From: Niallia endozanthoxylica
Lineage (GTDB): Bacteria > Bacillota > Bacilli > Bacillales > Cytobacillaceae
Direction of reading: 5' to 3'
DNA: 64,000 nt
NCBI RefSeq assembly: GCF_008710145.1
Contig: NZ_VYKL01000015.1
Span: 310,001 to 374,000, forward strand
Notes under the pieces: model-generated
Database searches by the model: none
What the model was told of the DNA's origin: nothing
The model's input: only the letters and a program-made list of their open reading frames with translations
Program-made: the position numbers and the translations under genes
In this document: one piece after another, positions 32,902 through 43,193 of the stretch
Position numbering within the stretch: the stretch's first letter is position 1
Layout: each line of letters starts with the position of its first letter

Positions 32902-34002
32902 TCAGTACCTGGAGTAGCGGCTAATATTTAATAACACACCAATGGCTAATAGCATTAGGGTTAACGAAGAACCTCCATAACTTAAAAACGGAAGAGTGAT
33001 TCCAGTAACTGGCATTAGGCCGGTTACTACTCCAATATTAATCATTACTTGGATTGCAACCATTGCAATAATCCCGACAGCAAGGAAACTTCCATACAGA
33101 TCCGGAGCACCTAAAGCAATTCGTATCCCCCGCCAAAGCAAAAGCGAAAACAATAATAAGATAAATGAACCACCTATAAAACCTAACTCTTCCGCGAGAA
33201 TAGCAAAAATAAAATCTGTTTGTGGCTCAGGCAAATAGAAGAACTTTTGTCTGCTTTGTCCTAAACCTAATCCGAATAATCCTCCCGGCCCGATAGCAAA
33301 TAACGATTGAATGATTTGAAACCCGCTTCCAAGCGGATCCTGCCACGGGTCTAAAAATGAAGTAATCCGTTTTATTCGATATGGAGCTGAAATAACAAGT
33401 GCAGCAAAACCAGCTATTCCAATCAACCCTAGTACAGCAAAATGACTTACCCTTGCTCCTGCAATAAAAATCATCACAATACAAGTCCCTACCATGACAG
33501 TTCCAGTTCCTAAGTCAGGTTGAAGCATAATCATTCCAAAAGCTAAAAACACTAAACCTAACGAAGGTGCTAAGCCTTTTTTAAAGGTTGTAATATATTT
33601 TTGATTTTCTGATAAAAATTTTGCTAAAAAAGCAATCATTGCTAATTTCATAAATTCTGAAGGCTGAATGGAAAACGCACCGATTCCAATCCAGCTTCGT
33701 GAACCATTACGAACATTCCCAATTCCTGGTATTAATACAAGCACCAGCAGTACAAAGCAAACAATCACTAACACTTTAGCCCACGTTCTCCAAGTCCAGT
33801 AATCAACGTTCATAATAAAAAACATTCCGACAATCCCTACACCAGCAAATAACATTTGTCGTTTCGCAAAGAAGAAGGAATCATCAAATTTATAATCTGC
33901 CCAGATGGCACTTGCACTGTAAACCATAATTAGTCCTATAGCTAAGAGCGTAAATGTCAATATCATTAAGATGATATCAGGAGTCGTTTTTTTTGTTGGC
34001 AA
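32902..34002 (-). CDS. spoVE: Stage V sporulation protein E (SEDS-family peptidoglycan polymerase)
   Basis: This is a polytopic SEDS protein (about 10 membrane segments) that polymerises lipid II for spore cortex with its partner SpoVD. The hallmark regions are IGIGAFSIQPSEFMKLAMIAF, MLQPDLGTGTVMVGTCIVM and GITLPFLSYGGSSLTLML. At 366 residues it equals the B. subtilis protein, and the N-terminal sequence is closest to SpoVE rather than FtsW. The start is TTG at 34002, with GAGGTGTGG upstream. It is downstream of murD. Confidence 0.93.
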   Translation of the reverse strand: MPTKKTTPDIILMILTFTLLAIGLIMVYSASAIWADYKFDDSFFFAKRQMLFAGVGIVGMFFIMNVDYWTWRTWAKVLVIVCFVLLVLVLIPGIGNVRNGSRSWIGIGAFSIQPSEFMKLAMIAFLAKFLSENQKYITTFKKGLAPSLGLVFLAFGMIMLQPDLGTGTVMVGTCIVMIFIAGARVSHFAVLGLIGIAGFAALVISAPYRIKRITSFLDPWQDPLGSGFQIIQSLFAIGPGGLFGLGLGQSRQKFFYLPEPQTDFIFAILAEELGFIGGSFILLLFSLLLWRGIRIALGAPDLYGSFLAVGIIAMVAIQVMINIGVVTGLMPVTGITLPFLSYGGSSLTLMLLAIGVLLNISRYSRY

Positions 34003-34076
34003 AAGACCACACCTCGAAATGCAAGTTTTTTGGCCTGTTTAGAGATATGACGTACCACTCTGATGTTGACAAGCCC

Positions 34077-35429
34077 TTACTTAAGCATATGCACTGCTTC
34101 GATAAAAATGTCTCCTCTTACTTCAAATGTTTTATATTGATCCCAGCTAGCACATGCAGGCGATAAAAGAATAACATCCCCAGGCTCTGATAACTGATAG
34201 GCAAGAGGTACAGCTTTTCCAACATTATCGACACGTCTAATTGTTTTTATTCCAGTCTTTGTCGCAACGTCTTCTAATTTTTTCGCTGTTTGCCCAAATG
34301 TTATGATTGCCTTGACATTAGTAAAGGAAGGAATTAATTCATCAAATTCATTTCCTCTATCTAACCCCCCTGCCAACAGAATAATCGGTTTATCAAAAGC
34401 GGCTAATGCATTTTTTGTTGCAAGTATGTTTGTCGCCTTTGAATCGTTATAAAACATCCTGCCATCCACTTCATCAATAAATTGCAACCTATGTTTTACA
34501 CCTGTAAAAGTGTTGAGCACTTGATATATTGCTTCATTATTAACACCTGACAGCTTAGCAGCAGCTACAGCGGATAATATATTTTCAAGGTTATGTGATC
34601 CAGGCAAGCGGATATCTGATCGCTTCATAATCTGTTCGCCGTTAAATATAACCCAGTCATCTTTTATATAAGCACCTGAAGAAAGCTCTCTAACAGCAGA
34701 GAAAGGGACTATCTGAGCCTTCGACCCTCGTGCAATGTTCATCACATCAGCCTGCTCGGCATTCACAATAAAAAAGTCATCACTCGTTTGATTTTTAGTT
34801 ATATTTGCTTTTGCTTTCACGTATTCTAATCTTGTCCCATGATAATCAAGATGAGCATCATACAAATTAGTTAATATAGCAATCCTAGGTCTGAAGCTGG
34901 GAGTTCCCATTAACTGAAACGAGGATAGTTCAATAACAATCTGATTATGTACCTTTGCTGCTTGTGCAACCTCAGAAGCAACTGTTCCAATATTTCCCGC
35001 AATAAGAGGAGATTTATGCCCTGCATTCAGTATTTCATAAATAAGGGTTGTAGTCGTTGTTTTTCCATTTGTACCTGTAATGGCAATAAACGGAGCCTCA
35101 GAAATTTGAGATGCCAGCTCAACCTCCGTAATGACAGGAATCCCCCTTTTCATCGCCCCTTCAATCATTGGGTTATGATATGGAATCCCTGGATTCTTGA
35201 CAATTAATTCAAAACCTTCTTCAAGCAGTTCTATCGGATGTTCACCACAAATTACTTTTATACCTTGCTCAAGCAGCCCCTGAGCCTCAGGATTTTCCGA
35301 TAACGGCTTATAGTCATTTACAGTTACAAATGCACCAAGCTTATGTAAAAGTAATGCAGCACTAACACCACTTTTTGCCAAACCAAGAACAAGTATTTTT
35401 TTATGAGTATATAAATTAATTTTTTTCAA
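34077..35429 (-). CDS. murD: UDP-N-acetylmuramoylalanine--D-glutamate ligase
   Basis: This cytoplasmic Mur ligase adds D-Glu to UDP-MurNAc-L-Ala. The P-loop [21 protein letters not shown] is near residue 115. The central [13 protein letters not shown] and DAHLDYHG motifs and the C-terminal [13 protein letters not shown] are intact. At 450 residues it is full length. The start is TTG at 35429, directly after the mraY stop, with GAGGTGTGG upstream. The spacing gives a tightly linked mraY-murD pair. Confidence 0.96.
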   Translation of the reverse strand: MKKINLYTHKKILVLGLAKSGVSAALLLHKLGAFVTVNDYKPLSENPEAQGLLEQGIKVICGEHPIELLEEGFELIVKNPGIPYHNPMIEGAMKRGIPVITEVELASQISEAPFIAITGTNGKTTTTTLIYEILNAGHKSPLIAGNIGTVASEVAQAAKVHNQIVIELSSFQLMGTPSFRPRIAILTNLYDAHLDYHGTRLEYVKAKANITKNQTSDDFFIVNAEQADVMNIARGSKAQIVPFSAVRELSSGAYIKDDWVIFNGEQIMKRSDIRLPGSHNLENILSAVAAAKLSGVNNEAIYQVLNTFTGVKHRLQFIDEVDGRMFYNDSKATNILATKNALAAFDKPIILLAGGLDRGNEFDELIPSFTNVKAIITFGQTAKKLEDVATKTGIKTIRRVDNVGKAVPLAYQLSEPGDVILLSPACASWDQYKTFEVRGDIFIEAVHMLK

Positions 35430-36404
35430 TTATAACCACACCTCAATATAGATTCCCATAATGGCTAATAATAAACCGGCAGTCCAAAAGGTTACAACTA
35501 CCCTCCACTCACTCCATCCTACTAATTCATAATGATGATGAAGCGGGCTCATTCTGAAAATACGTTTTCCCGTTGTTTTAAATGAAACCACCTGCAAAAT
35601 GACTGAAAGTGTTTCAATAACAAATACCCCGCCAATAACTAGTAAAAGGAGTTCAAGCTTTGTTAATATGGCAATGGATGCAATGGCGCCTCCTAATGCC
35701 AATGAACCTGTATCACCCATAAACACCTTAGCCGGATGAGCGTTAAAGACAAGAAAACCAAGCACCGCTCCGACTACAGCTATAGAGAAAATGGACACCT
35801 CGAAATTAGATTGATTCCATGCTAAGACAGCAAATGCACCAAAAGCAATAGCTGCAGTTCCTGATACAAGACCGTCAAGTCCATCTGTCAAATTTACAGC
35901 ATTTGAAAACCCAACAAGCCAGAATACAATAAATAAAACATAAAAAAAGCCAAGTTCAAATGAATAATCAGTAAAAGGAATCTCCACAGATGTTGAGAAA
36001 TCAGTTTGCTTTAATAAGAAATAAACAATAATTGAAACGATAATTTGACCGAGTAACTTTTGTTTCGATGTTAAGCCCAGATTTCTTTTCATTGCCACTT
36101 TTATAAAATCATCCAGAAAACCTAAAAGACCGAATCCAATCGTGACAAACAAGAGAATAAATGTCTTGATTGTAGGATCACTAAATTTCTCCGTCATTAC
36201 AAGTGTAGTAATAATAATGGAAAGTAAAATCATGATTCCACCCATCGTCGGAGTACCTGTTTTCTTTTGGTGCGATTTCGGTCCTTCCTCACGAATACTT
36301 TGTCCAAATTTCAATCTTCTTAAAAACGGTATGAAAAAGGGAGATAGTAAAACGGTTATGAGAAATCCTAGTAAAATGGTAAAAAACAAAACCTGCTCTT
36401 GCAT
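35430..36404 (-). CDS. mraY: Phospho-N-acetylmuramoyl-pentapeptide transferase
   Basis: This polytopic enzyme (about 10 membrane segments) makes lipid I. The catalytic Asp motifs are [12 protein letters not shown] and [17 protein letters not shown]. The family motif [12 protein letters not shown], with its His residues, lies near residue 285. At 324 residues the length is typical. Its ATG shares one base with the stop of the upstream small gene (TAATG), pointing to coupled translation. Confidence 0.97.
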   Translation of the reverse strand: MQEQVLFFTILLGFLITVLLSPFFIPFLRRLKFGQSIREEGPKSHQKKTGTPTMGGIMILLSIIITTLVMTEKFSDPTIKTFILLFVTIGFGLLGFLDDFIKVAMKRNLGLTSKQKLLGQIIVSIIVYFLLKQTDFSTSVEIPFTDYSFELGFFYVLFIVFWLVGFSNAVNLTDGLDGLVSGTAAIAFGAFAVLAWNQSNFEVSIFSIAVVGAVLGFLVFNAHPAKVFMGDTGSLALGGAIASIAILTKLELLLLVIGGVFVIETLSVILQVVSFKTTGKRIFRMSPLHHHYELVGWSEWRVVVTFWTAGLLLAIMGIYIEVWL

Positions 36405-36859
36405 TATTCTCCCCTCCCATCATAGCTGTCTTTCATGAATTGCTCCAATTGATTCATCATTACAGATAAATCATATGTTTGTTTATTTCCATTCAGACTG
36501 GTTTCCGGTAATAAATAAAATCTCATCTGCTCGATCTGTTCCTCTTCCATATCCTGTTGCTTCTTTCGATATAATTCAATCATCTTTTTTAAACCTTTCA
36601 GTAAATCATTACAATAAAAAACAATAAATTGATTAGGTGTATAAGTTGGAAGCGGCACTTTTTCATCCCATAATGCAGCTATTGCACCATGATCAATCGC
36701 TTCCTTTAACTCTCCTGAATCCTTATATAATGGAATAAAGATTCCTTTAGGCTGATTGATTTTAGCATAGGAGGTTACCGTTAAAAACTGTAAGGATGGA
36801 TCACATACTCCCTTATTATTAGGAAATAACTCAACTAGATCATCATATAGTAACATCAT
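36404..36859 (-). CDS. Small protein resembling the N-terminal domain of a Mur ligase (MurE/MurF), possible murF remnant
   Basis: This is a 151-residue soluble protein of unknown role. A stretch from about residue 35 to 100 ([20 protein letters not shown], then [13 protein letters not shown] and a hydrophobic [16 protein letters not shown]) follows the layout of the MurE N-terminal domain ([30 protein letters not shown]). It has no P-loop GTNGKT and no ligase core. It overlaps murE as ATGA and mraY as TAATG, so it is translated within the operon. It occupies the position of murF in many other bacteria. The domain match was made by eye only. Confidence 0.6.
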   Translation of the reverse strand: MMLLYDDLVELFPNNKGVCDPSLQFLTVTSYAKINQPKGIFIPLYKDSGELKEAIDHGAIAALWDEKVPLPTYTPNQFIVFYCNDLLKGLKKMIELYRKKQQDMEEEQIEQMRFYLLPETSLNGNKQTYDLSVMMNQLEQFMKDSYDGRGE

Positions 36860-38322
36860 TGCATCTTCTCCTCAATAGCCGCTTTTGCAACAAGTCGATC
36901 ATCAAAATCAAGAATTTCCCTACCTATTATCTGATATGTTTCATGTCCTTTTCCAGCGATTAATATGACATCCCCCTGCCGAGCTTCGTTGACCGCATAT
37001 CGTATAGCCTCCTTACGATCTGTAATACTTTTATAAATTTTGCCGGCGACTCCTGCTTCCATTTCACGTAAAATTACTTCCGGGTCCTCACTCCGTGGAT
37101 TATCTGATGTAAAAACAGGGTCAGTCGCTAATTCACAAGCAATTTTTGCCATCAGCGGCCGTTTTGTTCTATCCCGATCCCCTCCGCAGCCAACAACTAC
37201 AAATATACGTTTCTGTGCAAACTGACGTACTGTTTTCAAGGCATTTTCAAGACTGTCAGGTGTATGAGAGTAGTCAACAATAACGGAAAAATCCTGCCCT
37301 GCATTTACAGCTTCAAAACGACCTGAAACTCCTTCTACTTCCTCAATGGACGCAATGATTCTATCCATTTCTACACCGGATACAACTGCAGCAGCTATAC
37401 TTGCTAAAACATTATATACACTGAATTTACCAATTAACTTCATGTTTATTGTATACGTTCCAATCGGGCTTAATAATTCAAATGATGTTCCAGCTGCTGT
37501 TATTTGAATATTCTTCGCATAAAAATCAGCCTCTTGATCAATTCCATATGTCACTACTCTTGCTGCAGTGCTGATGATATACTGTTCACTAACTTTATCA
37601 TCTGCATTTAAAACAGCAAATTTAGGTTTTTGACTATTAAAGGTATTTCCTAGCTGTGAGAATAACAGTCCTTTCGCCTGACGATATTCATCCATTGTTT
37701 TATGGTAATCTAAATGATCCTGGGTGAGGTTCGTGAAAACAGCAACATCATAATCACAGCCATGGACTCTTCCTTCTACCAGCGCATGTGAGGACACCTC
37801 CATTACAGCAGAAGAAACACCTCTATCAACCATTTGCTTAAATGTTTTTTGCAGAGTCAAACTCTCAGGTGTCGTATTTTTCGTATTATACGTTTCATCA
37901 GCAATCTTCGTATACATGGTCCCAATTAGACCTGTTTTCTTACCCTGGTCAGCAAAGATTTTTTCAATTAAATGACTTGTTGTCGTTTTGCCATTTGTAC
38001 CTGTAATTCCAACAAGATGCAGCATATGAGTTGGATGCCCGTAATAAAAGTCTGATAATAATGCCATTGCCCGCTTTGTACTTTTGACTACAATTACCGG
38101 TATATTTAATGATAGTTCCCTTTCAGCCAAAACAGCAGCAGCACCATTTTTTTCAGCAGACTCCGCAAAATCATGACCATCTACCGTATAACCTTTAATA
38201 CAAACGAACAGACCCCCCTGTCGTACCTTTCTATTATCATTTTCAATTGATGTAATCTCTGGATTTTCACCATCAACAGGCAGATAAGGATACAAATATT
38301 GAAGTATCGTATGTAATTTCAA
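36856..38322 (-). CDS. murE: UDP-N-acetylmuramoyl-L-alanyl-D-glutamate--2,6-diaminopimelate ligase
   Basis: This Mur ligase adds meso-DAP. The P-loop [20 protein letters not shown] is near residue 108. The DAP-specificity motif SDNPRSEDP is present near residue 405, so the peptide is DAP-type. The open frame begins at TTG 38331, only 2 nt from GAGAGG. The second TTG at 38322 (KLHTILQYL) aligns better with the B. subtilis N-terminus and is preferred, giving 488 residues. It is the first gene of the murE-orphan-mraY-murD-spoVE run, after the spoVD terminator. Confidence 0.95.
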   Translation of the reverse strand: MKLHTILQYLYPYLPVDGENPEITSIENDNRKVRQGGLFVCIKGYTVDGHDFAESAEKNGAAAVLAERELSLNIPVIVVKSTKRAMALLSDFYYGHPTHMLHLVGITGTNGKTTTSHLIEKIFADQGKKTGLIGTMYTKIADETYNTKNTTPESLTLQKTFKQMVDRGVSSAVMEVSSHALVEGRVHGCDYDVAVFTNLTQDHLDYHKTMDEYRQAKGLLFSQLGNTFNSQKPKFAVLNADDKVSEQYIISTAARVVTYGIDQEADFYAKNIQITAAGTSFELLSPIGTYTINMKLIGKFSVYNVLASIAAAVVSGVEMDRIIASIEEVEGVSGRFEAVNAGQDFSVIVDYSHTPDSLENALKTVRQFAQKRIFVVVGCGGDRDRTKRPLMAKIACELATDPVFTSDNPRSEDPEVILREMEAGVAGKIYKSITDRKEAIRYAVNEARQGDVILIAGKGHETYQIIGREILDFDDRLVAKAAIEEKMQ

Positions 38323-38467
38323 ATCACTCAAATCCTCTCAAAATTGTCATGCATATATGTTTCACTCACAAACAAGTGCGATACTATTTTACATGATAAA
38401 TGACAATTAATCTATTTTTCATTTTTATTCAAGCGAAAAAAATATTCTATATGTTAAATATATGAAA

Positions 38468-38494
38468 GGGGCAGCGTAAAAAACTAGCCGCCCC
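38468..38494 (-). terminator. Terminator after spoVD
   Basis: GC-rich stem GGGGCAGC/GCCGCCCC with an AT loop, followed on the minus strand by TTTCATATATTT. It suggests that spoVD is not always cotranscribed with murE. Confidence 0.7.
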
Positions 38495-38533
38495 TAGGAA
38501 ATATATGATTGATTGACACTTTGATACTACAAT

Positions 38534-40465
38534 TTACTCATTTTTATTTGGAGAATTTCCAAAATAAAGTCTGATGGTTGAACCTTCTTTTAATTTGACC
38601 CCTGCTTCTGGAGTTTGTTTTACAACTGTTTCTCCATCTCCGCTTGCATCAATCTTTAAATTCAGCATGAGCTCTCGAATTTCCGTTTTTGAGATACCTA
38701 CTAAATCAGGAACGACAATCATTGGAGTATCCATCCAGGTCAATTCTTTTTCAATTTGTTCTTTTCTTGGCTCCACGCCCATTACTCTAAGACTGTCACC
38801 AATAATATTTCCAACAATTGGCGCAGCTACAGTTCCCCCAAATTGTACAGTTCCTTTTGGATTATCCACTGCCACATATACCACAATTTTCGGGTCATCC
38901 GCCGGCGCAAAGCCAATAAATGATACGATGTGATTATTTTCCAGATAGCGCCCATTTTGCGCCTTTTGCGCGGTACCCGTTTTTCCACCGACACGGTAAC
39001 CATCTACAAATGCTTTCCCGCCTGTTCCTTGGGCAACAACACTTTCAAGTGCATATCTAATTTTAGCTGAAGTTTCATTTGAAATCACTTTTCTCTTAGC
39101 CGTCGGATTCTTTTTCATAACCACTTCCCCGGTGGTTGGATCAATCAATTCCTTAGCTACATACGGTGTATATAAGGTCCCTCCATTGATTGCAGCTGAC
39201 ACAGCAGTTACCTGCTGGATCGGTGTAACCGATACCCCCTGTCCAAATGCAGTGGTAGCTTGTTCTACCGGGCCGACACGTTCAAGATTAAACAAGATTC
39301 CTTTTCCTTCACCTTGCAGATCAATCCCTGTTTTCTCGCCAAAACCAAAATTCTTTACGTATTCAAAGAGTTTATCTTTTCCTAATCTTTCTCCAAGTTC
39401 AACAAAACCGGGGTTACAGGAATTTTGGACAACTTCAAGAAATGACTGGCTGCCATGCCCTCCTTTTTTCCAGCATCGCAATCTAGCACCGCCGACACTA
39501 ACATACCCTGGATCATGAAACTCCTCTTTTTCCAAATCAACCTTTCCCTCTTCTAGAGCAGCTGCTAATGTGATAATCTTAAAGGTCGACCCCGGCTCAT
39601 AACTACTCCAAATAGGAAGATTTCGATTGTAGATCTCTGGTTCTACATTTCGAAAATCAGCAGGATCGAAGCTTGGCCTTGAGGACATCGCCAATATTTC
39701 GCCTGTATTCGGATCCATAGCCATCCCAATTAGACCATCTGGATTATAAGTAGCTTCAGCATTATCAAATTCACGTTCCAAAATCGTTTGGATTTTCGAA
39801 TCAATAGTTAGTTTTAAATCCAAACCATCAACTGGCGGTTCATAGTCATCCGCCATATCATTCATACGTTCTCCCTTTGCATTTGCATAGAATTTTACAG
39901 AGCCCTCCGTTCCGCTAAGCTCTTTATCATAATAAAGCTCTAATCCCATTAAACCTTGATTATCAATTCCAGCAAAACCTAATACATGAGAAAGATAGTT
40001 TCCAAACGGATAATGTCTTTTTGAATCTTCACCAATATAAACTCCATCAATCCCTAAGGCACGAATCTCTTTTGCTTTAACGTGAGAAATTTTTCTTCCT
40101 TCTGGAATTTTTACACTGCTCGTCTTTTTTATAATAAGTTCATAGGCTTTTTCTGTTGACATATTTAAAACAGCCGCTAGTTTTTCCGCTGCCTCCTGAG
40201 GATTTTTTATTTGACGCGGAACAACATATACGGTAGGTGCACTAATATTGGTTGCAAGAGCGACACCATTTCGATCAATGATTTCTCCCCTGTTTGGTTC
40301 AAACGGGATATTACGGCTCCACAACCCTTTTGCCTTTTCAGTCAGTCCATCACCCAATAAAATTTGAACATATCCTAGACGCATATCAATAATAAAGAAA
40401 ACAAATATCCCTACTAGTAAGACAATTGTCAACCTCTTCCTGACGGTTACATTTGAAACACGCAT
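38534..40465 (-). CDS. spoVD: Stage V sporulation protein D (class B penicillin-binding protein)
   Basis: This class B PBP crosslinks spore cortex peptidoglycan with SpoVE. It has a short tail and one membrane helix, then the PBP dimerisation domain. The transpeptidase active-site Ser lies in YEPGSTFKIITLAAA near residue 295, followed by QNSCNPGF and GGKTGTAQ. The C-terminus has one PASTA domain. The start is ATG 40465 (MRVSNVTVRKRL) with AAAGGGGGT upstream, giving 643 residues. A sigma-E-type promoter lies 40-65 bp upstream. Confidence 0.95.
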   Translation of the reverse strand: MRVSNVTVRKRLTIVLLVGIFVFFIIDMRLGYVQILLGDGLTEKAKGLWSRNIPFEPNRGEIIDRNGVALATNISAPTVYVVPRQIKNPQEAAEKLAAVLNMSTEKAYELIIKKTSSVKIPEGRKISHVKAKEIRALGIDGVYIGEDSKRHYPFGNYLSHVLGFAGIDNQGLMGLELYYDKELSGTEGSVKFYANAKGERMNDMADDYEPPVDGLDLKLTIDSKIQTILEREFDNAEATYNPDGLIGMAMDPNTGEILAMSSRPSFDPADFRNVEPEIYNRNLPIWSSYEPGSTFKIITLAAALEEGKVDLEKEEFHDPGYVSVGGARLRCWKKGGHGSQSFLEVVQNSCNPGFVELGERLGKDKLFEYVKNFGFGEKTGIDLQGEGKGILFNLERVGPVEQATTAFGQGVSVTPIQQVTAVSAAINGGTLYTPYVAKELIDPTTGEVVMKKNPTAKRKVISNETSAKIRYALESVVAQGTGGKAFVDGYRVGGKTGTAQKAQNGRYLENNHIVSFIGFAPADDPKIVVYVAVDNPKGTVQFGGTVAAPIVGNIIGDSLRVMGVEPRKEQIEKELTWMDTPMIVVPDLVGISKTEIRELMLNLKIDASGDGETVVKQTPEAGVKLKEGSTIRLYFGNSPNKNE

Positions 40466-40502
40466 AAAAAAGAACGAACCCCCTTTCAACATGGCTCGTT
40501 CA

Positions 40503-40530
40503 AATATATGCTTGTACTTTTTCTATTAGA
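40503..40530 (-). promoter_or_regulatory. Sigma-E-type promoter of spoVD
   Basis: The -10 CATATATT (40503-40510; consensus CATACAnT) is preceded by AATA (40524-40527) with 13 bp between. It lies in the 95-bp pbpB-spoVD gap. spoVD is known to be sigma-E-dependent in B. subtilis. The match is partial. Confidence 0.5.
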
Positions 40531-40560
40531 ACGGACGGACAGTCAGTCTATCCACCTGTG

Positions 40561-42786
40561 TTAATCTTTCACTTCTACTTCGTCCGTTTCTTCTTCATCT
40601 TCAGCTTCTTTTTCTCGATTTAATATGGTTTCAGGATCATTCAATTCAACAATTAGAAATTCTCCTTCCTTTATGACAGCGCCTTCCTTAACATTTTGTT
40701 TGACAACATAACCATTTCCAACTGAGTTTAATTTAAGATTTGCTGCTTCAGCGACTTTCATCACATCACGGATAGACCAGCCTGTCATATCAGGAACGGT
40801 TAAATCTCCATCTGTTTTGAGTACAACTCTTTCACCAGCTAAAAGCTTTTCATCCTTGACAGGAATTTGACTAACAACCTTTGCACTATTCCCAACTATA
40901 ACTGGATTTATCCCCTTTTCTGTCAAGACATCAGATGCTTCACTCGAAGAAAGTCCGATTACATTAGGAACTTTTGCTATTTCAGCCGGTTTTTCTCCGC
41001 TTGGTTTAATTTGCAGATATTGGAGACTGCTTTTCATAACTGGATTAAAAATCATAGACACGGGAACAGCGCCATCTGAGTTATTCGTTAAATCAGGCTG
41101 CTGTACCGCTACATACATAATCAACTCTGGATCATCCTTTGGGGCCATCCCAAGGAAAGAAAAAATATAGTTACTTGCTCCTGTTAAATAACCTCCCTTG
41201 CCAGGAATCTGAGCAGTCCCTGTTTTCCCCGTAACTTCATAACCTTCGATAGCGTATTTTTTACCTGTTCCATTTTCACCCGTTACGACTGTTTCTAAAT
41301 AATCTCTTACTTCAGTAGCAGTCTTTGCAGAAATCGGAGTTCCGACTACCTCTGGTTTTGTATCTTTGATTGTTTTACCTGTGTTTGGATCAACAATTTT
41401 ATCAATAACATGAGTCTGCATCATGTTTCCGCCATTCGTAACGGCAGTAGTTGCCTGTACCTGTTGAATCGGAGTAATCGCAGTACCTTGGCCAAATGAT
41501 GTGGTTGCCTTTTCTATAGGATAGGTATAAGCTAATTTTCCATTTGTTTCATTTGGTAAATCAATCCCTGTCGGCTGATCAAAACCAAAATGAGTTAGAT
41601 ATTCTCTAAATGTATCAAATCCCATCTTCTCATTCGCCAGCTTCGCAAAAGCAACATTTGATGATCTCTGTACCCCTTCTAGGTAGGTAATGGACCCCCA
41701 TCCGCCTCCGCCATTATGGTCCGGTACTTTTCTCGACTTAGAATCTACCGCATAGGTTCCTGATTGATAGTACTCGTTTGGATTAAATACGCCTTCTTCT
41801 ACAGCTGCAGCAAGAGTAAAAATCTTCATGGTCGAGCCCGGTTCAAATGATGTTTCAACCGCTTCATTATACCAGCCTTTTTCAATGCCTTGCCTTGTCT
41901 CTGGATCAAAAGTAGGGCGCTGTCCCATTGCAAGAATTTCTCCCGTTTTTGCATCCGCTACAATCGCAATCATTTTTTTAGGTTTAAATTCTTTATCTAC
42001 TTTGTTCAACGCATCCTCAAGCAAAATTTGAATTTTACGGTCAATCGTTAAATAGACGTCCTTTCCATCACGTGCAGGAGTTATTTGTTCTTTGCCATCA
42101 GGAAGTAAATAGCCCCATAAATCACTCTCAAATTTAAATGATCCATCTGTACCCGTTAACACATCATTCAAACTTTTCTCTAGGCCTAATTTGCCAACAA
42201 TCGCTGTTTTATGATTTTTGTCCTCTTTTGTTTCTGTATAACCAATGACATGTGAAGCAAAAATTCCATTTGGATAAAATCTTTTCATTGTTCTTGTAAA
42301 AGCAATACCAGGAAGTTCTAGCTTTTCGATTTTATTTTTTGTTTCATAGGAGATATCACGCCCGGCTGCACCGAACTCTACTTGAAATCGTCCTTTTTCC
42401 TTTCCATCATTTAAAATAGCAAATATTTTCGACTCTTTTAAATCAATAAACTTTGCCAGTTCACTAGCCGTTTTCTTTAAATCAACGACATGATTAGGTT
42501 TATCCAAGTCCGTTGTCATGTCTTCATCAAGAATAGCAATTAAGCTAAAAGAACTTCTATCTTCTGCAATTACCTCACCATTCCGGTCGTATATTGTCCC
42601 TCGTTTTGCTTCAATTTTAGTTGAATTTGTATACTGCTGTTCAGCTTTTGCAGCCAGCACCTGTCCCTTAACTTCTCCCGTTGCCTGGATAAAGAAAAAA
42701 CGGAACAGTAAGACAAAAAAGAGCACGCTAAATATTAGAAATAATATAGCTGCTCCAAAATTAATATTTCGTTGTTTTTTTATCAT
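40561..42786 (-). CDS. pbpB: Penicillin-binding protein 2B (class B PBP, septal transpeptidase)
   Basis: This is the septal transpeptidase of vegetative division. It has one N-terminal membrane helix (about residues 11-34) and a dimerisation domain. The transpeptidase Ser is at residue 318 in EPGSTMKIF, with QRSSNVAF and VTGKTGTAQ further on. Two C-terminal PASTA domains begin with KVPNVIGLSS and TVPDMTGWS. At 741 residues it is slightly longer than the B. subtilis protein (716, from memory). The ATG overlaps the ftsL stop by one base. Confidence 0.95.
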   Translation of the reverse strand: MIKKQRNINFGAAILFLIFSVLFFVLLFRFFFIQATGEVKGQVLAAKAEQQYTNSTKIEAKRGTIYDRNGEVIAEDRSSFSLIAILDEDMTTDLDKPNHVVDLKKTASELAKFIDLKESKIFAILNDGKEKGRFQVEFGAAGRDISYETKNKIEKLELPGIAFTRTMKRFYPNGIFASHVIGYTETKEDKNHKTAIVGKLGLEKSLNDVLTGTDGSFKFESDLWGYLLPDGKEQITPARDGKDVYLTIDRKIQILLEDALNKVDKEFKPKKMIAIVADAKTGEILAMGQRPTFDPETRQGIEKGWYNEAVETSFEPGSTMKIFTLAAAVEEGVFNPNEYYQSGTYAVDSKSRKVPDHNGGGGWGSITYLEGVQRSSNVAFAKLANEKMGFDTFREYLTHFGFDQPTGIDLPNETNGKLAYTYPIEKATTSFGQGTAITPIQQVQATTAVTNGGNMMQTHVIDKIVDPNTGKTIKDTKPEVVGTPISAKTATEVRDYLETVVTGENGTGKKYAIEGYEVTGKTGTAQIPGKGGYLTGASNYIFSFLGMAPKDDPELIMYVAVQQPDLTNNSDGAVPVSMIFNPVMKSSLQYLQIKPSGEKPAEIAKVPNVIGLSSSEASDVLTEKGINPVIVGNSAKVVSQIPVKDEKLLAGERVVLKTDGDLTVPDMTGWSIRDVMKVAEAANLKLNSVGNGYVVKQNVKEGAVIKEGEFLIVELNDPETILNREKEAEDEEETDEVEVKD

Positions 42787-43151
42787 TAATCCTGCACAAC
42801 CTTAACATTTTGATCATTTAATTCAAGGCCAAGCTTTCTTGCTTTTTCTTTGATTCGATCATACTGGCTTAGTTCGCTTACTTGAATCGATAAATCACTA
42901 TTCGACTTTTGTTGTTCTCGGATCATTTCTTTCGTATCTTGAATCTCTGCATTAAGTTCGTAAATGGATGCTTGATTGGAGATGATATGAATGGATCCAA
43001 AACAAACCAGCGCTCCAAATGTAATTCCTAAAATCTTTTCACCAGGAGAAAACCATCTCTTCTGTTGTACTTTTTTCTTCGGAGCTTTTGGAGCCTTTAT
43101 TGTTTGCTGCTCCCTTTGCTCCTGTCGAAGCTGTCTTGCTAAATTAGTCAT
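42786..43151 (-). CDS. ftsL: Cell division protein FtsL
   Basis: This bitopic divisome protein has a basic cytoplasmic tail of about 35 residues, then one membrane helix (ILGITFGALVCFGSIHII) and an extracellular coiled coil with ELNAEIQDTKEMIREQQKSN. Position and layout identify it, since FtsL sequence is poorly conserved. It partners DivIB and DivIC. The ATG at 43151 has GGAGGGGG upstream. The TAATG overlap with pbpB implies coupling. Confidence 0.9.
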   Translation of the reverse strand: MTNLARQLRQEQREQQTIKAPKAPKKKVQQKRWFSPGEKILGITFGALVCFGSIHIISNQASIYELNAEIQDTKEMIREQQKSNSDLSIQVSELSQYDRIKEKARKLGLELNDQNVKVVQD

Positions 43152-43193
43152 TCATATCCCCCTCCAATTTGTTCATTTAAATGTTTCGTATTG

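Noticed and set aside
32708..32902. A 64-codon minus-strand frame in the murG-spoVE gap.
   Set aside because: It begins in the spoVE stop/terminator region, has no ribosome site, and the product looks random.
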